From assembly GCA_030067055.1 (NCBI GenBank), contig JASJAL010000125.1, positions 1-8,441 on the forward strand: 8,441 nucleotides of DNA, read 5' to 3'. Below, in pieces: positions 1 through 8,441 of the stretch. Source of the DNA: Kiloniellales bacterium (lineage in GTDB: Bacteria; Pseudomonadota; Alphaproteobacteria; Kiloniellales; JAKSBE01). A program made the position numbers and the translations under genes. Below the pieces are notes generated by a model, which worked only from the letters and a program-made list of their open reading frames with translations, did no database searches and had not been told where the DNA came from. Position 1 is the first letter of the stretch, and every line of letters starts with the position of its first letter.

Positions 1-144
1 CAGGTTCGCCTCGGTCATCCATTCCTCGGGGAAGGGATCGTCGCGGTATCGCTTGGCCAGGTCGAGGATGTACTCGAAGCGCATCTCCTCGTCGTCGATG
101 GCCTCCAGCGTTTCCGCGAACTCCTGATACTTTTCCAGCGCCAT
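1..144 (-). CDS. sufE: SufE family cysteine desulfurase sulfur acceptor (5' part only)
   Basis: This is the first 48 codons of a gene that runs off the left edge of the window. SufE accepts persulfide sulfur from SufS, stimulates the desulfurase and passes the sulfur to the SufBCD scaffold in the cytoplasm. The visible part begins MALEKYQEFAETLEAIDD and continues through a YILDLAKRYRD helix to EEWMTEANL. That is the usual SufE N-terminal pattern, ending just before the GCQSQVW-type segment with the sulfur-accepting cysteine, which lies outside the window (expected near residue 52). The ATG at 144 is preceded by a weak purine stretch (GGGGG), and only 13 bases separate it from the sufS stop codon, so it is co-transcribed as the next gene of the suf operon. 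The assignment rests on a short N-terminus plus context; the position directly after sufS makes it fairly safe. Confidence 0.8.
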   Translation of the reverse strand, partial: MALEKYQEFAETLEAIDDEEMRFEYILDLAKRYRDDPFPEEWMTEANL

Positions 145-157
145 GAAACCCCCGGAA

Positions 158-1419
<1,262 letters not shown>

Positions 1420-1423
<4 letters not shown>

Positions 1424-2778
1424 GCTGCCTCCCCGTGGGTTTCGTCGTGGGTCTGGGCGAGCCAGTTGGCGACGCTGCTCAGCAGGGCCGGGCAGAGCCC
1501 TTCGGCCGCGATCCGCTGAACCGCTTCGCCGAGGAAGGATTCGATCAGGATGTGCCGGGCCCGGGCCTCGGGGATACCGCGCGAGCGCAGGTAGAAGAGC
1601 GCGTCTTCGTCGAGCTCGCCTGCCGTGGCCCCGTGGCTGCACTTGACGTCGTCGGCATAAATCTCGAGCTCCGGCTTGGCGTCGATCTCGGCCCGGTCAG
1701 AGAGGATCAGGGTCTGGCAGAGCTGATGGCCGTCGGATTTCTGCGCCCCGGGCTCGACCACGATCCGGCCCTGAAAGACGGCGCGGGCCGAATCGTCGAG
1801 TACGCCGCGGAACATCTCCCGGCAGGTGGTGTGAGGCACCTTGTGCTCCACCAAAGTAGTGGTGTCGCAGTGCTGCTCGCCGCGCATCAGGTAGGCGCCG
1901 TTGAGATGGCATTCGGCGCCTTCTCCGGCCAGCTCGACCTTGACCTCGTTGCGTGACAGGCGGGCGCCGGTGGAGAGCACGAAGGAATCGTAGCTGGCGT
2001 CCCGCGCAAGCCGGAGCTGGGAAGAGGACAGGTGGAAGGCGGCGCGGGTCTCCTCCTGCTTGCGGTAGTGCCGCAGCCGGGCCCCGGGGCCGATCCAGAC
2101 TTCGGTAGCCAGGTTGGAGAGCGTCGCTTGCCTGCCCTGGCCGGCGTGGTGCTCAAGCACCGTGGCCTCGCTGTTGCGGCCCAGCACCATGAGGTTCCGG
2201 GGATGGAAGGCCAGTGCTCGCGAGTCGGCGGCGGCGATGAAGACGACGTCGATCGGCTCGGCCAGGACCACCCCGTCGTCGAGCAGCAGGACGAAGCCGT
2301 CCTCCATCAGGGCCGTGTTCAGCGCCATCATCGGTTGCTGCTCGAGGCTGCCGAGCTGTCCGAGGTGCGGCTCGAGTCGCTGCGGCTGCTCGCGGAGCAG
2401 GCCCGCCAGGCTGCCGACGGTCACGCCCGCGGGCAGCGAGCCCAGGTGCGAGAGCTCGTCGCGGAAGCGGCCGTTGACGAAGACCAAGCGATGGGTAGTC
2501 TCGGCCGCCGGCTGCAGCGAGGGAATGCGGTCGATCTGCGGGCCGTCGCTCTCCTCCGTTGCCGCCGCGAAGGCGTGCTTTTGCAGCGGGCGGAGGTTGG
2601 TGTATTTCCAGGCCTCGAGCCGCGGCGTCGGCAGGCCGGCCTCGGCCAGTTGCCGCATCCCGCGGTCACGCAGGCCGCCGAGCCAGCCTGCGGCCGCCGC
2701 CTGTGCTTGGGCCTGCAGGGCCTCGTGCTGCGCCAGGTAGGGCTGCAGCGCGGTCGTGTCGGACATGCTTGCTGCCAT
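1420..2778 (-). CDS. sufD: SufD Fe-S cluster assembly scaffold subunit
   Basis: SufD pairs with SufB and two SufC subunits in the SufBC2D scaffold that builds Fe-S clusters, and it is linked to iron entry. The 452-residue product has a variable helical N-terminus (about residues 1-100, with the family-typical RLEAWKYTNLRPL motif) followed by a beta-helix core of the SufB/SufD family. The C-terminal part holds the family signature around EIYADDVKCSHGAT, with His382 in the position of the functionally important E. coli SufD His360. It ends in a helical region containing LFYLRSRGIPEARARHIL. It is somewhat longer than E. coli SufD (423 residues), mainly at the N-terminus. The start at 2778 has a nearby GAGAG; an in-frame ATG at 2766 has no better ribosome binding site. 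It begins 20 bases after sufC and overlaps sufS by 4 bases. Confidence 0.96.
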
Positions 2779-2798
2779 GAGTCTCTCGTCCGTCGCCT

Positions 2799-3545
2799 TC
2801 AGGCCGCCGCCGTGAATTCGGCGTAGCCCTTCTCTTCCAGCACCAGCGCCAGCTCCTTGCCGCCCGACTTGACGATGCGGCCCTGGGCCAAAACGTGCAC
2901 CCGATCCGGCACGATGTAGTCCAGCAGGCGCTGGTAATGGGTGATCACCAGCATCGAGCGGTCCGGGCCGCGCAGGGCGTTGACGCCGTCGGCCACGGTC
3001 TTGAGAGCGTCAATGTCCAGCCCGCTATCGGTTTCGTCGAGGACCGCCAGCTTGGGCTCCAGGACCGCCATCTGAAGGATCTCGTTGCGCTTCTTCTCGC
3101 CGCCGGAGAAGCCGGCGTTCACCGCCCGTTTCAGCATCTCGTCGCTGATCCCCAGGGCCTTGGTCTTCTCGCGGACGAACTTCAGGAAGCCGAGGGCATC
3201 GAGCTCCTTTTCGCCGCGCGCCTTGCGCACCGAGTTGGCGGCCTCCTTCAGGAAGGTCGTGTTGGGCACGCCGGGGATCTCGACCGGGTACTGGAAGGCC
3301 AGGAAGACGCCGGCGGCGGCTCGCTCCTCGGGCTCCATCTCGAGCAGGTCCTGGCCCTCGAAAAGGACCTCGCCCTCGGTGACCTCGTAGCCGTCCCGGC
3401 CGGTCAGGATGTAGGCCAGAGTGCTCTTGCCGGAGCCGTTGGGCCCCATGACGGCGTGCACCTCGCCGGGTGCGATCGAGAGGTCGATGCCCTTGAGGAT
3501 CGGCTTGCCGTCGACCGTGGCGTGAAGGTTTTTGATGTCCAGCAT
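2799..3545 (-). CDS. sufC: SufC Fe-S cluster assembly ATPase
   Basis: SufC is a cytoplasmic ABC-type ATPase that drives conformational change in the SufBC2D scaffold; it is not a transporter subunit. The protein is 248 residues, the same length as E. coli SufC. It has Walker A GPNGSGKST (34-42), a Q-loop at FQYPVEIPG (84-92), a SufC-type signature SGGEKKRNE (147-155), Walker B LAVLDE (166-171), a D-loop SGLD (174-177), and an H-loop histidine in VITHYQRLL. The chosen ATG at 3545 gives the canonical MLDIKNLHATVDGKPIL start and has an AGGAGAAG sequence upstream, at slightly long spacing. An in-frame extension up to 3857 exists but would overlap sufB by more than 270 bases and has no SufC-like sequence, so it is rejected. 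It lies 35 bases after sufB and 20 bases before sufD, inside the same operon. Confidence 0.97.
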   Translation of the reverse strand: MLDIKNLHATVDGKPILKGIDLSIAPGEVHAVMGPNGSGKSTLAYILTGRDGYEVTEGEVLFEGQDLLEMEPEERAAAGVFLAFQYPVEIPGVPNTTFLKEAANSVRKARGEKELDALGFLKFVREKTKALGISDEMLKRAVNAGFSGGEKKRNEILQMAVLEPKLAVLDETDSGLDIDALKTVADGVNALRGPDRSMLVITHYQRLLDYIVPDRVHVLAQGRIVKSGGKELALVLEEKGYAEFTAAA

Positions 3546-3580
3546 TGTGTCTCGTCTTCTCCTGCGCTTGCGCCCCGGCG

Positions 3581-5035
<1,455 letters not shown>

Positions 5036-5104
5036 CTCGTAACTCCCAGTAACCTTGCAGTCTTTATTCTGCGTACTTTGCTTACGGTCTCTTGGCCTTG
5101 TGGA

Positions 5105-5557
5105 TCATGCCTGCAGACGATCACCGCCCGCGTCGTGCTCCTCGAAACCGAGGACCGGCCCCGCCATGTCGGCCAGGGTCACGCTGTCCAGGGCGCCGCG
5201 GATCGCCCGGTTCACCTTGTCCCAGCCGCCGCGCATGGGGCAGAGGTCCTCCACGTCGCAGTGGTTCGTGCTGCCGTCGACGCAGGCGGTCAGGGCGATC
5301 GGCCCCTCGATGGCCTGGATGATGTCGGCCACGCCGATCTCGGCGGCCGGGCGGCTGAGCCCGTAGCCGCCGGCCGCGCCGCGCTGCGAGACGATCAGCC
5401 CGTCCCGCGCCAGGGCGTTCAGCACCTTGGCCACGGTGGGCAAGGGAACACCGGTATCGCGGGCGATCGCGCTGGCGGTCATCGTGGTCTTGTCGCGCAG
5501 GGCCATTTGGGCCATAACCACCACCGCATAGTCGGTCAGCCGGTTGAGCCGGAACAT
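5105..5557 (-). CDS. Rrf2/IscR-family SUF system Fe-S cluster assembly regulator
   Basis: This is a 150-residue winged-helix transcription factor of the Rrf2 family. The N-terminal MFRLNRLTDYAVVVMAQMA helix, the VPLPTVAKVLNALARDGLI recognition region and the RGAAGGYGLSRPA wing are characteristic of the SUF-linked branch of IscR-like regulators. The effector part has three cysteines, Cys92, Cys100 and Cys106 (spacing C-x7-C-x5-C), followed by PMRGGW. This differs slightly from the C-x5-C-x5-C arrangement of E. coli IscR but should still be able to hold an Fe-S cluster. The ATG at 5557 has a GGAG 7 bases upstream, and that GGAG lies within a large operator palindrome. As first gene of the operon it most likely represses its own promoter and suf genes when clusters are sufficient. 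That is inferred from family knowledge plus the operator. It is often annotated as iscR-like; I give no symbol because orthology to iscR is uncertain. Confidence 0.93.
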   Translation of the reverse strand: MFRLNRLTDYAVVVMAQMALRDKTTMTASAIARDTGVPLPTVAKVLNALARDGLIVSQRGAAGGYGLSRPAAEIGVADIIQAIEGPIALTACVDGSTNHCDVEDLCPMRGGWDKVNRAIRGALDSVTLADMAGPVLGFEEHDAGGDRLQA

Positions 5558-5560
5558 CCG

Positions 5561-5601
5561 GATACTCCAATTCCTACCAATTTGGTACGGTTTGGAATAT
5601 C
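5561..5601. promoter_or_regulatory. Nested palindromic operator for the Rrf2 regulator
   Basis: A 41-bp imperfect palindrome is centred on base 5581, with 16 of 20 symmetric positions matching. The inner core TACCAATTTGGTA (5575-5587) is perfect. The outer arms are GATACTCCAA (5561-5570) and TTGGAATATC (5592-5601). CCAA occurs at 5567-5570 and 5577-5580, and TTGG at 5582-5585 and 5592-5595, so each arm carries two half-sites 10 bp apart, one helical turn. The site covers the predicted -10 box at one end and the GGAG ribosome binding site at the other, an arrangement expected for repression. The outer ATA...TAT ends resemble the ends of type 1 IscR sites. The binding protein is inferred to be the adjacent Rrf2 regulator. 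Confidence 0.75.
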
Positions 5602-5624
5602 GGTCGAGGGTCCCGACAGATCAA
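5596..5624 (-). promoter_or_regulatory. Predicted sigma70-type promoter of the suf operon
   Basis: On the minus strand TTGATC (5624-5619) and GATATT (5601-5596) are separated by exactly 17 bases, and each matches the sigma70 consensus at 4 of 6 positions. Transcription would start about 30 bases before the regulator ATG at 5557. The -10 element lies inside the outer arm of the palindromic operator, so a bound Rrf2 dimer would block RNA polymerase. Confidence 0.6.
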
Positions 5625-5830
5625 GCCTTTTCGCGACCTTTTTCAGAGCCTCTCGGGCGCCTGTCCTGGCGCCTCGCGCCTGGTTCGATGACAGCCTCCA
5701 GCTTTCAAGGCCTCGTGATGTCATGTGATGCGGCTCCGCCCGTCGCCGACCTTACGTTAGAGGTTGACCCGGCGTTCGCGGATCAGGACGCGCCGCGGAC
5801 CCTCGAAGCGTCGGAAAGGTGGGCTGACCC

Positions 5831-6526
5831 ATGCGGGACGGACGACCTTCGCTGGGAGAGAGGTTCTTCGATCTTCACGGCATTCTCGGCGGTAGTCTCG
5901 CCTCGCTGCTCTTCATCGCGGTCGCAAGCCCGGCCTCGGCCCAGGAGCAGTCCAGCCCGGGTCAAAACGTGCAGCCGAGCCGACATTTCCGGGTCGAGCG
6001 GCCGGCCAACCTGACCGGGCAGGACGCCATGACCATCTACGCCCGCATCCTCGACACCATGACGGCGGCCTATGGGATCTCCGGGGATTCGGCCTCCAAG
6101 ACCTATCGGGGCTGGCGCCGCTACAACCGTGTGCCCTACCGCTCCGCGACCCACGGCGAGCGGTTCGTGAACAACTATGCCAACGCCTTGGCAAAGGCTT
6201 ACGGCAGCTTCGAGTCCGCGGGCCCGATGCCCAATGGCGCGCTTCTGGCCAAGGACAGCTTCGCCGTGACGGCCCGTGGGGACGTCTTCAGCGGTCCGCT
6301 CTTCCTGATGGAGAAGATGGCACCCGGGTTCAGTCCGGCGAACAACGATTGGCGCTACAGCATGATCATGCCGGACGGCTCGCTCTTCGGCGAGACCGGC
6401 GGGCCCGGTGCGGCGCGGGTCGAGTTCTGCCATACCTGCCACGCCGAGGTCGGGGACGCGGACAACCTCTTCTTTGTGCCGGAAGGCAATCGGGTCCGCT
6501 TCCTCAATCAGAGCGCCGCCGAGTAG
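5831..6526 (+). CDS. Exported cytochrome P460 family protein, copy 1
   Basis: This 231-residue protein has an N-terminal signal peptide with an unusually long, polar n-region (about residues 1-17), a hydrophobic stretch GGSLASLLFIAVA and a likely cleavage site PASA|Q after residue 37, so it should act in the periplasm. The mature part has the cytochrome P460-family pattern: MPNGALLAKDSFAVT, GPLFLMEKMA, NNDWRYSMIMPDG, and a haem c attachment site CHTCH at residues 200-204 close to the C-terminus, followed by DNLFFVP. Characterised P460 proteins oxidise hydroxylamine with NO or bind NO, using a lysine-crosslinked haem; the related cytochrome c'-beta lacks the crosslink. I cannot tell from sequence whether the crosslinking lysine is present, so the activity is open. 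A ribosome binding site (AGGTGGG) ends 7 bases before the ATG. The gene is transcribed divergently from the suf operon; I see no convincing promoter of its own in 5602-5830. Confidence 0.85.
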   Translation: MRDGRPSLGERFFDLHGILGGSLASLLFIAVASPASAQEQSSPGQNVQPSRHFRVERPANLTGQDAMTIYARILDTMTAAYGISGDSASKTYRGWRRYNRVPYRSATHGERFVNNYANALAKAYGSFESAGPMPNGALLAKDSFAVTARGDVFSGPLFLMEKMAPGFSPANNDWRYSMIMPDGSLFGETGGPGAARVEFCHTCHAEVGDADNLFFVPEGNRVRFLNQSAAE

Positions 6527-6602
6527 TCCGGCAGGGCCGGCCTCACGGGAAGTTGTGCGGCAAGTTCTCACGGTCCCGCCGCGTCCCTGCTATTCTTTCG
6601 GA

Positions 6603-6785
6603 TGCGATGTCCCGAGCTTGTCCGGCAGGAAGGGACCGCCCAGGGCGCCTCGAGAGTCCGCGCTCTGCCCGCCGGATCAGGTTCGGGTCCTGGATACCCT
6701 CCTGCCTCTTGGAGGGGATGCCTGAATGGGCAGCCGCCCGGATGTTCGGCAGGTACCTAGCCGATCATCCGGGCGGTGATTTTTT
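6603..6785 (+). ncRNA. Candidate structured small RNA or structured 3' UTR
   Basis: The gap between the two P460 genes contains several inverted repeats ending in a strong terminator. They are GTCCC/GGGAC (6609-6613 with 6632-6636), then a nested stem made of CTGCCC/GGGCAG (6665-6670 with 6728-6733), TCAGG/CCTGA (6677-6681 with 6721-6725) and CCCTCC/GGAGGG (6697-6702 with 6711-6716). A competing hairpin GGGT/ACCC (6685-6688 with 6696-6699) overlaps the innermost stem. An extended -10-like TGCTATTCT (6588-6596) would start a transcript of roughly 180 bases, but I find no good -35 for it. It does not match the SRP RNA, tmRNA, RNase P or common riboswitch signatures I know. It could equally be the trailer of the first P460 mRNA. 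Start and identity are uncertain. Confidence 0.3.
6734..6785 (+). terminator. Strong intrinsic (Rho-independent) terminator
   Basis: CCGCCCGGATG (6734-6744) pairs perfectly with CATCCGGGCGG (6766-6776). Inside it TCGGC (6746-6750) pairs with GCCGA (6760-6764) across a single T-T mismatch, leaving a 9-base loop. The stem is followed after two bases by a run of six T (6780-6785). There is no T-run on the other side, so it acts on the plus strand, ending transcripts from the first P460 gene or from the candidate RNA before it. Confidence 0.88.
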
Positions 6786-6956
6786 CGCTGCCGGGCAGCT
6801 CGTGCGACGGCCGGCCCCCCGCAGGGTAAGTCGCCACTCACCAGTCCGTGATCAGGCTTTATTTGAGGAATTGCAACCTCCTGCGCGACTCTCTGGGGGA
6901 GCTTTGGCCAGGTAGGCCTCGTGTCAGTTCACCCTTCAGATGGAGAGATCCCAAAA
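6786..6956 (+). other. Leader region of the second P460 gene
   Basis: These 171 bases follow the terminator and precede the second P460 gene. Because the terminator separates the two genes, a promoter for the second should lie here, but I find no convincing -35/-10 pair. An AT-richer patch around 6855-6876 (TTTATTTGAGGAATTGCAA) is the likeliest area. The only other recognisable element is the ribosome binding site GGAGAG at 6942-6947. No credible open reading frame is present. Confidence 0.4.
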
Positions 6957-7565
6957 ATGAAAAGCATTCTTGGCGTGGTCGCGGCCTCCGCCTCCGCTCT
7001 CTTCCTCTTCGCCTCCGCAGGCGCGCAGGCGGCGTCCTGCGATCCGGGCAAGCCGGGTGAAGACCTGAGCTTCGAGGAGGCGCAGAAGGTCTATGACTGC
7101 CTGAAGGCGGATCTCTACGCGGGCTACCAGAAGGGCAAGAAGCGCTGGATCCCGGTCGAGCATGTCAAGAACTACCGCGACTGGACCCCGGTCAGCACGG
7201 TGCCCGCCAACCCCGGTTTCCACGGCGGCCGCTTCCTCTTCACCTACGTCAACGAGGTCGGTGCTTCGGAGTACCTCAAGTACGCCGAGGAGAACGTCAA
7301 GATGCCCGCCGGCACCTTAATCGCGAAGGAGTCCTTCGCCGTCACCGACAAGGGCAAGGCCAAGCGCGGGCCGCTGTTCTTCATGGAGAAGGTCGCCGAC
7401 GGCAAGTCGCCCAAGACCAACGACTGGTTCTACTACGCCGTCGCACCCAACGGCGCGCCCATGGGCGTGCCCGTGGTCAAGGCCTGCCACCAGTGCCACA
7501 GCGACAATTTCGGCGACCGGGACGGTCTGGGCTATCCGGTCGAAGAGGCGCGCATTTCCAAGTAG
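6957..7565 (+). CDS. Exported cytochrome P460 family protein, copy 2
   Basis: This 202-residue protein starts with a clean signal peptide, MKSILGVVAASASALFLFAS, with probable cleavage at AQA|AS after residue 25. The mature protein has the same family blocks as its upstream neighbour: MPAGTLIAKESFAVTDKG, GPLFFMEKVADG, TNDWFYYAVAPNG and a haem c site CHQCH at residues 177-181. Cys28 and Cys48, at the start of the mature chain, have no counterpart in copy 1 and could form a disulfide. The ATG at 6957 is chosen because GGAGAG lies 9 bases upstream and the signal peptide begins there; a GTG 36 bases earlier would put a charged stretch before the signal. The sequence is clearly homologous to copy 1 but strongly diverged, so this is an old duplication or independent recruitment. 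Function (hydroxylamine or NO chemistry, or electron transfer) is inferred from the family only. Confidence 0.85.
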   Translation: MKSILGVVAASASALFLFASAGAQAASCDPGKPGEDLSFEEAQKVYDCLKADLYAGYQKGKKRWIPVEHVKNYRDWTPVSTVPANPGFHGGRFLFTYVNEVGASEYLKYAEENVKMPAGTLIAKESFAVTDKGKAKRGPLFFMEKVADGKSPKTNDWFYYAVAPNGAPMGVPVVKACHQCHSDNFGDRDGLGYPVEEARISK

Positions 7566-7578
7566 CGCTCGCGCCCGT

Positions 7579-7607
7579 CCGACGAGCGCCGCTCGGTCTT
7601 TCGTCGG
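7579..7607 (+). terminator. Possible hairpin terminator after the second P460 gene
   Basis: CCGACGA (7579-7585) pairs perfectly with TCGTCGG (7601-7607), with a 15-base loop, starting 13 bases after the P460 stop. There is no T-run after the stem, so if it ends transcription it is a weak or Rho-assisted terminator; it may only stabilise the mRNA end. The rest of 7566-7724 shows no clear promoter for upp. Confidence 0.25.
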
Positions 7608-7724
7608 GCCGCGCTCACCATTTGCGGCATCCTTTCCGGTCCGATCTCCCCGCAAGCGTCTCGCCAGCGGCTGGCGCTTCTTCTAGAGTGCGCCGCAGGC
7701 AGCACGACAAGGGGAGAGAGGGGC

Positions 7725-8363
7725 ATGGGGAACCAAGGCGCGGCAACGGTCGTCGATCACCCGCTGGTTCAGCACAAGCTGACGCTGATGCGGCGCAAGG
7801 ACACCAGCACGGCGGAGTTTCGCGAGCTCCTGAAAGAGATCTCACTGCTGCTGGCCTACGAGGTGACGCACGACCTGAAGCTTACCGAGATCGAGATCGA
7901 GACTCCCTTGGCAGTCATGCAAGCGCCGCGCCTAGAGGGTAAGAAGCTGGTGCTGATCTCGATCCTGCGGGCAGGCAACGGGCTGCTCGAGGGTATGCTC
8001 GATCTGATCCCCTCGGCCCGGGTCGGCCACATCGGACTCTACCGCGATCCCGAGACCCTGGAGCCGGTGGAGTACTACTTCAAGGTTCCCGAGGACCTGA
8101 GCAATCGCCAGGTGATCGTGGTCGATCCCATGCTGGCCACCGGAAACTCGGCGGCGGCGGCCCTGGCGCGAATCAAGCGGGCGGGGGCGACCAACGTGAA
8201 GTACGTTTGCCTGCTGGCCGCGCCGGAAGGCATCGAGGCTCTGGCCGCGGCCCACCCGGACGTGCCGGTCTACACCGCCGCGGTCGACCAGCACCTCAAC
8301 GACCACGGCTATATCGTGCCGGGCCTTGGGGACGCCGGCGACCGGCTCTACGGGACGAAGTAG
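7725..8363 (+). CDS. upp: Uracil phosphoribosyltransferase
   Basis: The enzyme converts uracil and PRPP to UMP and pyrophosphate in cytoplasmic pyrimidine salvage. The product is 212 residues (E. coli Upp 208) and aligns along its whole length: [24 protein letters not shown] at the N-terminus, [15 protein letters not shown] in the middle, the PRPP-binding loop [11 protein letters not shown] (Asp134 to Ser142 plus neighbours), and the uracil-binding C-terminus [17 protein letters not shown]. The only small departure I notice is Asn141 where E. coli has Gly in ATGGS. The ATG at 7725 follows a very strong purine-rich GGGGAGAGAGGGG ribosome binding site. It stands alone in this window, 159 bases after the second P460 gene, and shows no functional link to it. 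Confidence 0.97.
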   Translation: MGNQGAATVVDHPLVQHKLTLMRRKDTSTAEFRELLKEISLLLAYEVTHDLKLTEIEIETPLAVMQAPRLEGKKLVLISILRAGNGLLEGMLDLIPSARVGHIGLYRDPETLEPVEYYFKVPEDLSNRQVIVVDPMLATGNSAAAALARIKRAGATNVKYVCLLAAPEGIEALAAAHPDVPVYTAAVDQHLNDHGYIVPGLGDAGDRLYGTK

Positions 8364-8406
8364 ACTTTGACCCCCGGGTGGGTCGGCGAAGGGTGCGACG
8401 CTGCCC

Positions 8407-8435
8407 TTGCAATCGCTGCCGCGGCCGCTTATATG
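8407..8435 (+). promoter_or_regulatory. Predicted sigma70-type promoter for a gene beyond the window
   Basis: TTGCAA (8407-8412) and TATATG (8430-8435) are separated by exactly 17 bases, with a GC-rich spacer and AT-rich bases after the -10. This fits a housekeeping-type alphaproteobacterial promoter reading rightwards out of the window. The gene it serves is not visible. Confidence 0.55.
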
Positions 8436-8441
8436 TACATA

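Noticed and set aside
5036..5104. A second promoter between the regulator and sufB
   Set aside because: No -35/-10 pair with acceptable spacing is visible in the 69-base gap.
5783..6571. 262-codon minus-strand frame opposite the first P460 gene
   Set aside because: The plus strand has a signal peptide, CHTCH haem site and ribosome binding site. The minus frame has no recognisable feature.
6603..6785. Identification of the structured gap as 6S RNA, SRP RNA or a known riboswitch
   Set aside because: The length would suit 6S RNA, but I could not match conserved motifs. The SRP GGUCAGGUCCGGAAGGAAGC-type motif and common riboswitch signatures are absent, so it is left unnamed.
6349..6915. Plus-strand frame running from inside P460 copy 1 through the intergenic gap
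   Set aside because: It is out of frame with the P460 gene, runs across a strong terminator and has Arg-rich shadow composition.
8369..8384. GACCC/GGGTC inverted repeat just after upp as a terminator
   Set aside because: The stem is only 5 bp with no T-run following, so it is too weak to call.

Overview
The window looks like chromosomal DNA of a GC-rich alphaproteobacterium, possibly of the Rhodospirillales or a related order. This rests on its high GC content, the Rrf2-regulator-sufBCDSE gene order and the look of its proteins. The genus cannot be settled from the sequence alone. Genes are densely packed, and I see no mobile element, tRNA, rRNA or CRISPR array.

Positions 1-5557 (minus strand) hold a SUF iron-sulfur cluster assembly operon. 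In transcription order it encodes an Rrf2-family regulator (5557-5105), SufB (5035-3581), SufC (3545-2799), SufD (2778-1420), SufS (1423-158) and the first 48 codons of SufE (144 to the window edge). SufS takes sulfur from cysteine, SufE relays it, SufB with SufC and SufD forms the ATP-dependent scaffold, and the Rrf2 protein probably senses cluster status. The key catalytic residues are present in SufS, SufC, SufB and SufD. In front of the regulator a sigma70-like promoter is overlaid from its -10 box to the ribosome binding site by a 41-bp imperfect palindrome. The palindrome contains four CCAA/TTGG half-sites with 10-bp phasing, which is good evidence for autoregulation.

Positions 5558-5830 are a divergent intergenic region. 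Positions 5831-7565 (plus strand) carry two related but clearly diverged exported proteins of the cytochrome P460 family, each with a signal peptide and a C-terminal CxxCH haem c site. The 430-bp gap between them holds a strong intrinsic terminator (6734-6785). Upstream of it lie nested inverted repeats that could be either the 3' UTR of the first P460 gene or an unrecognised small RNA.

Positions 7725-8363 (plus strand) encode uracil phosphoribosyltransferase (upp), a pyrimidine salvage enzyme. The last 35 bases contain a good sigma70-like promoter for a gene beyond the window.

Most of the window is conventional. The parts that merit attention are the nested operator before the suf operon, the structured region between the P460 genes, and the P460 pair sitting back to back with Fe-S biogenesis.
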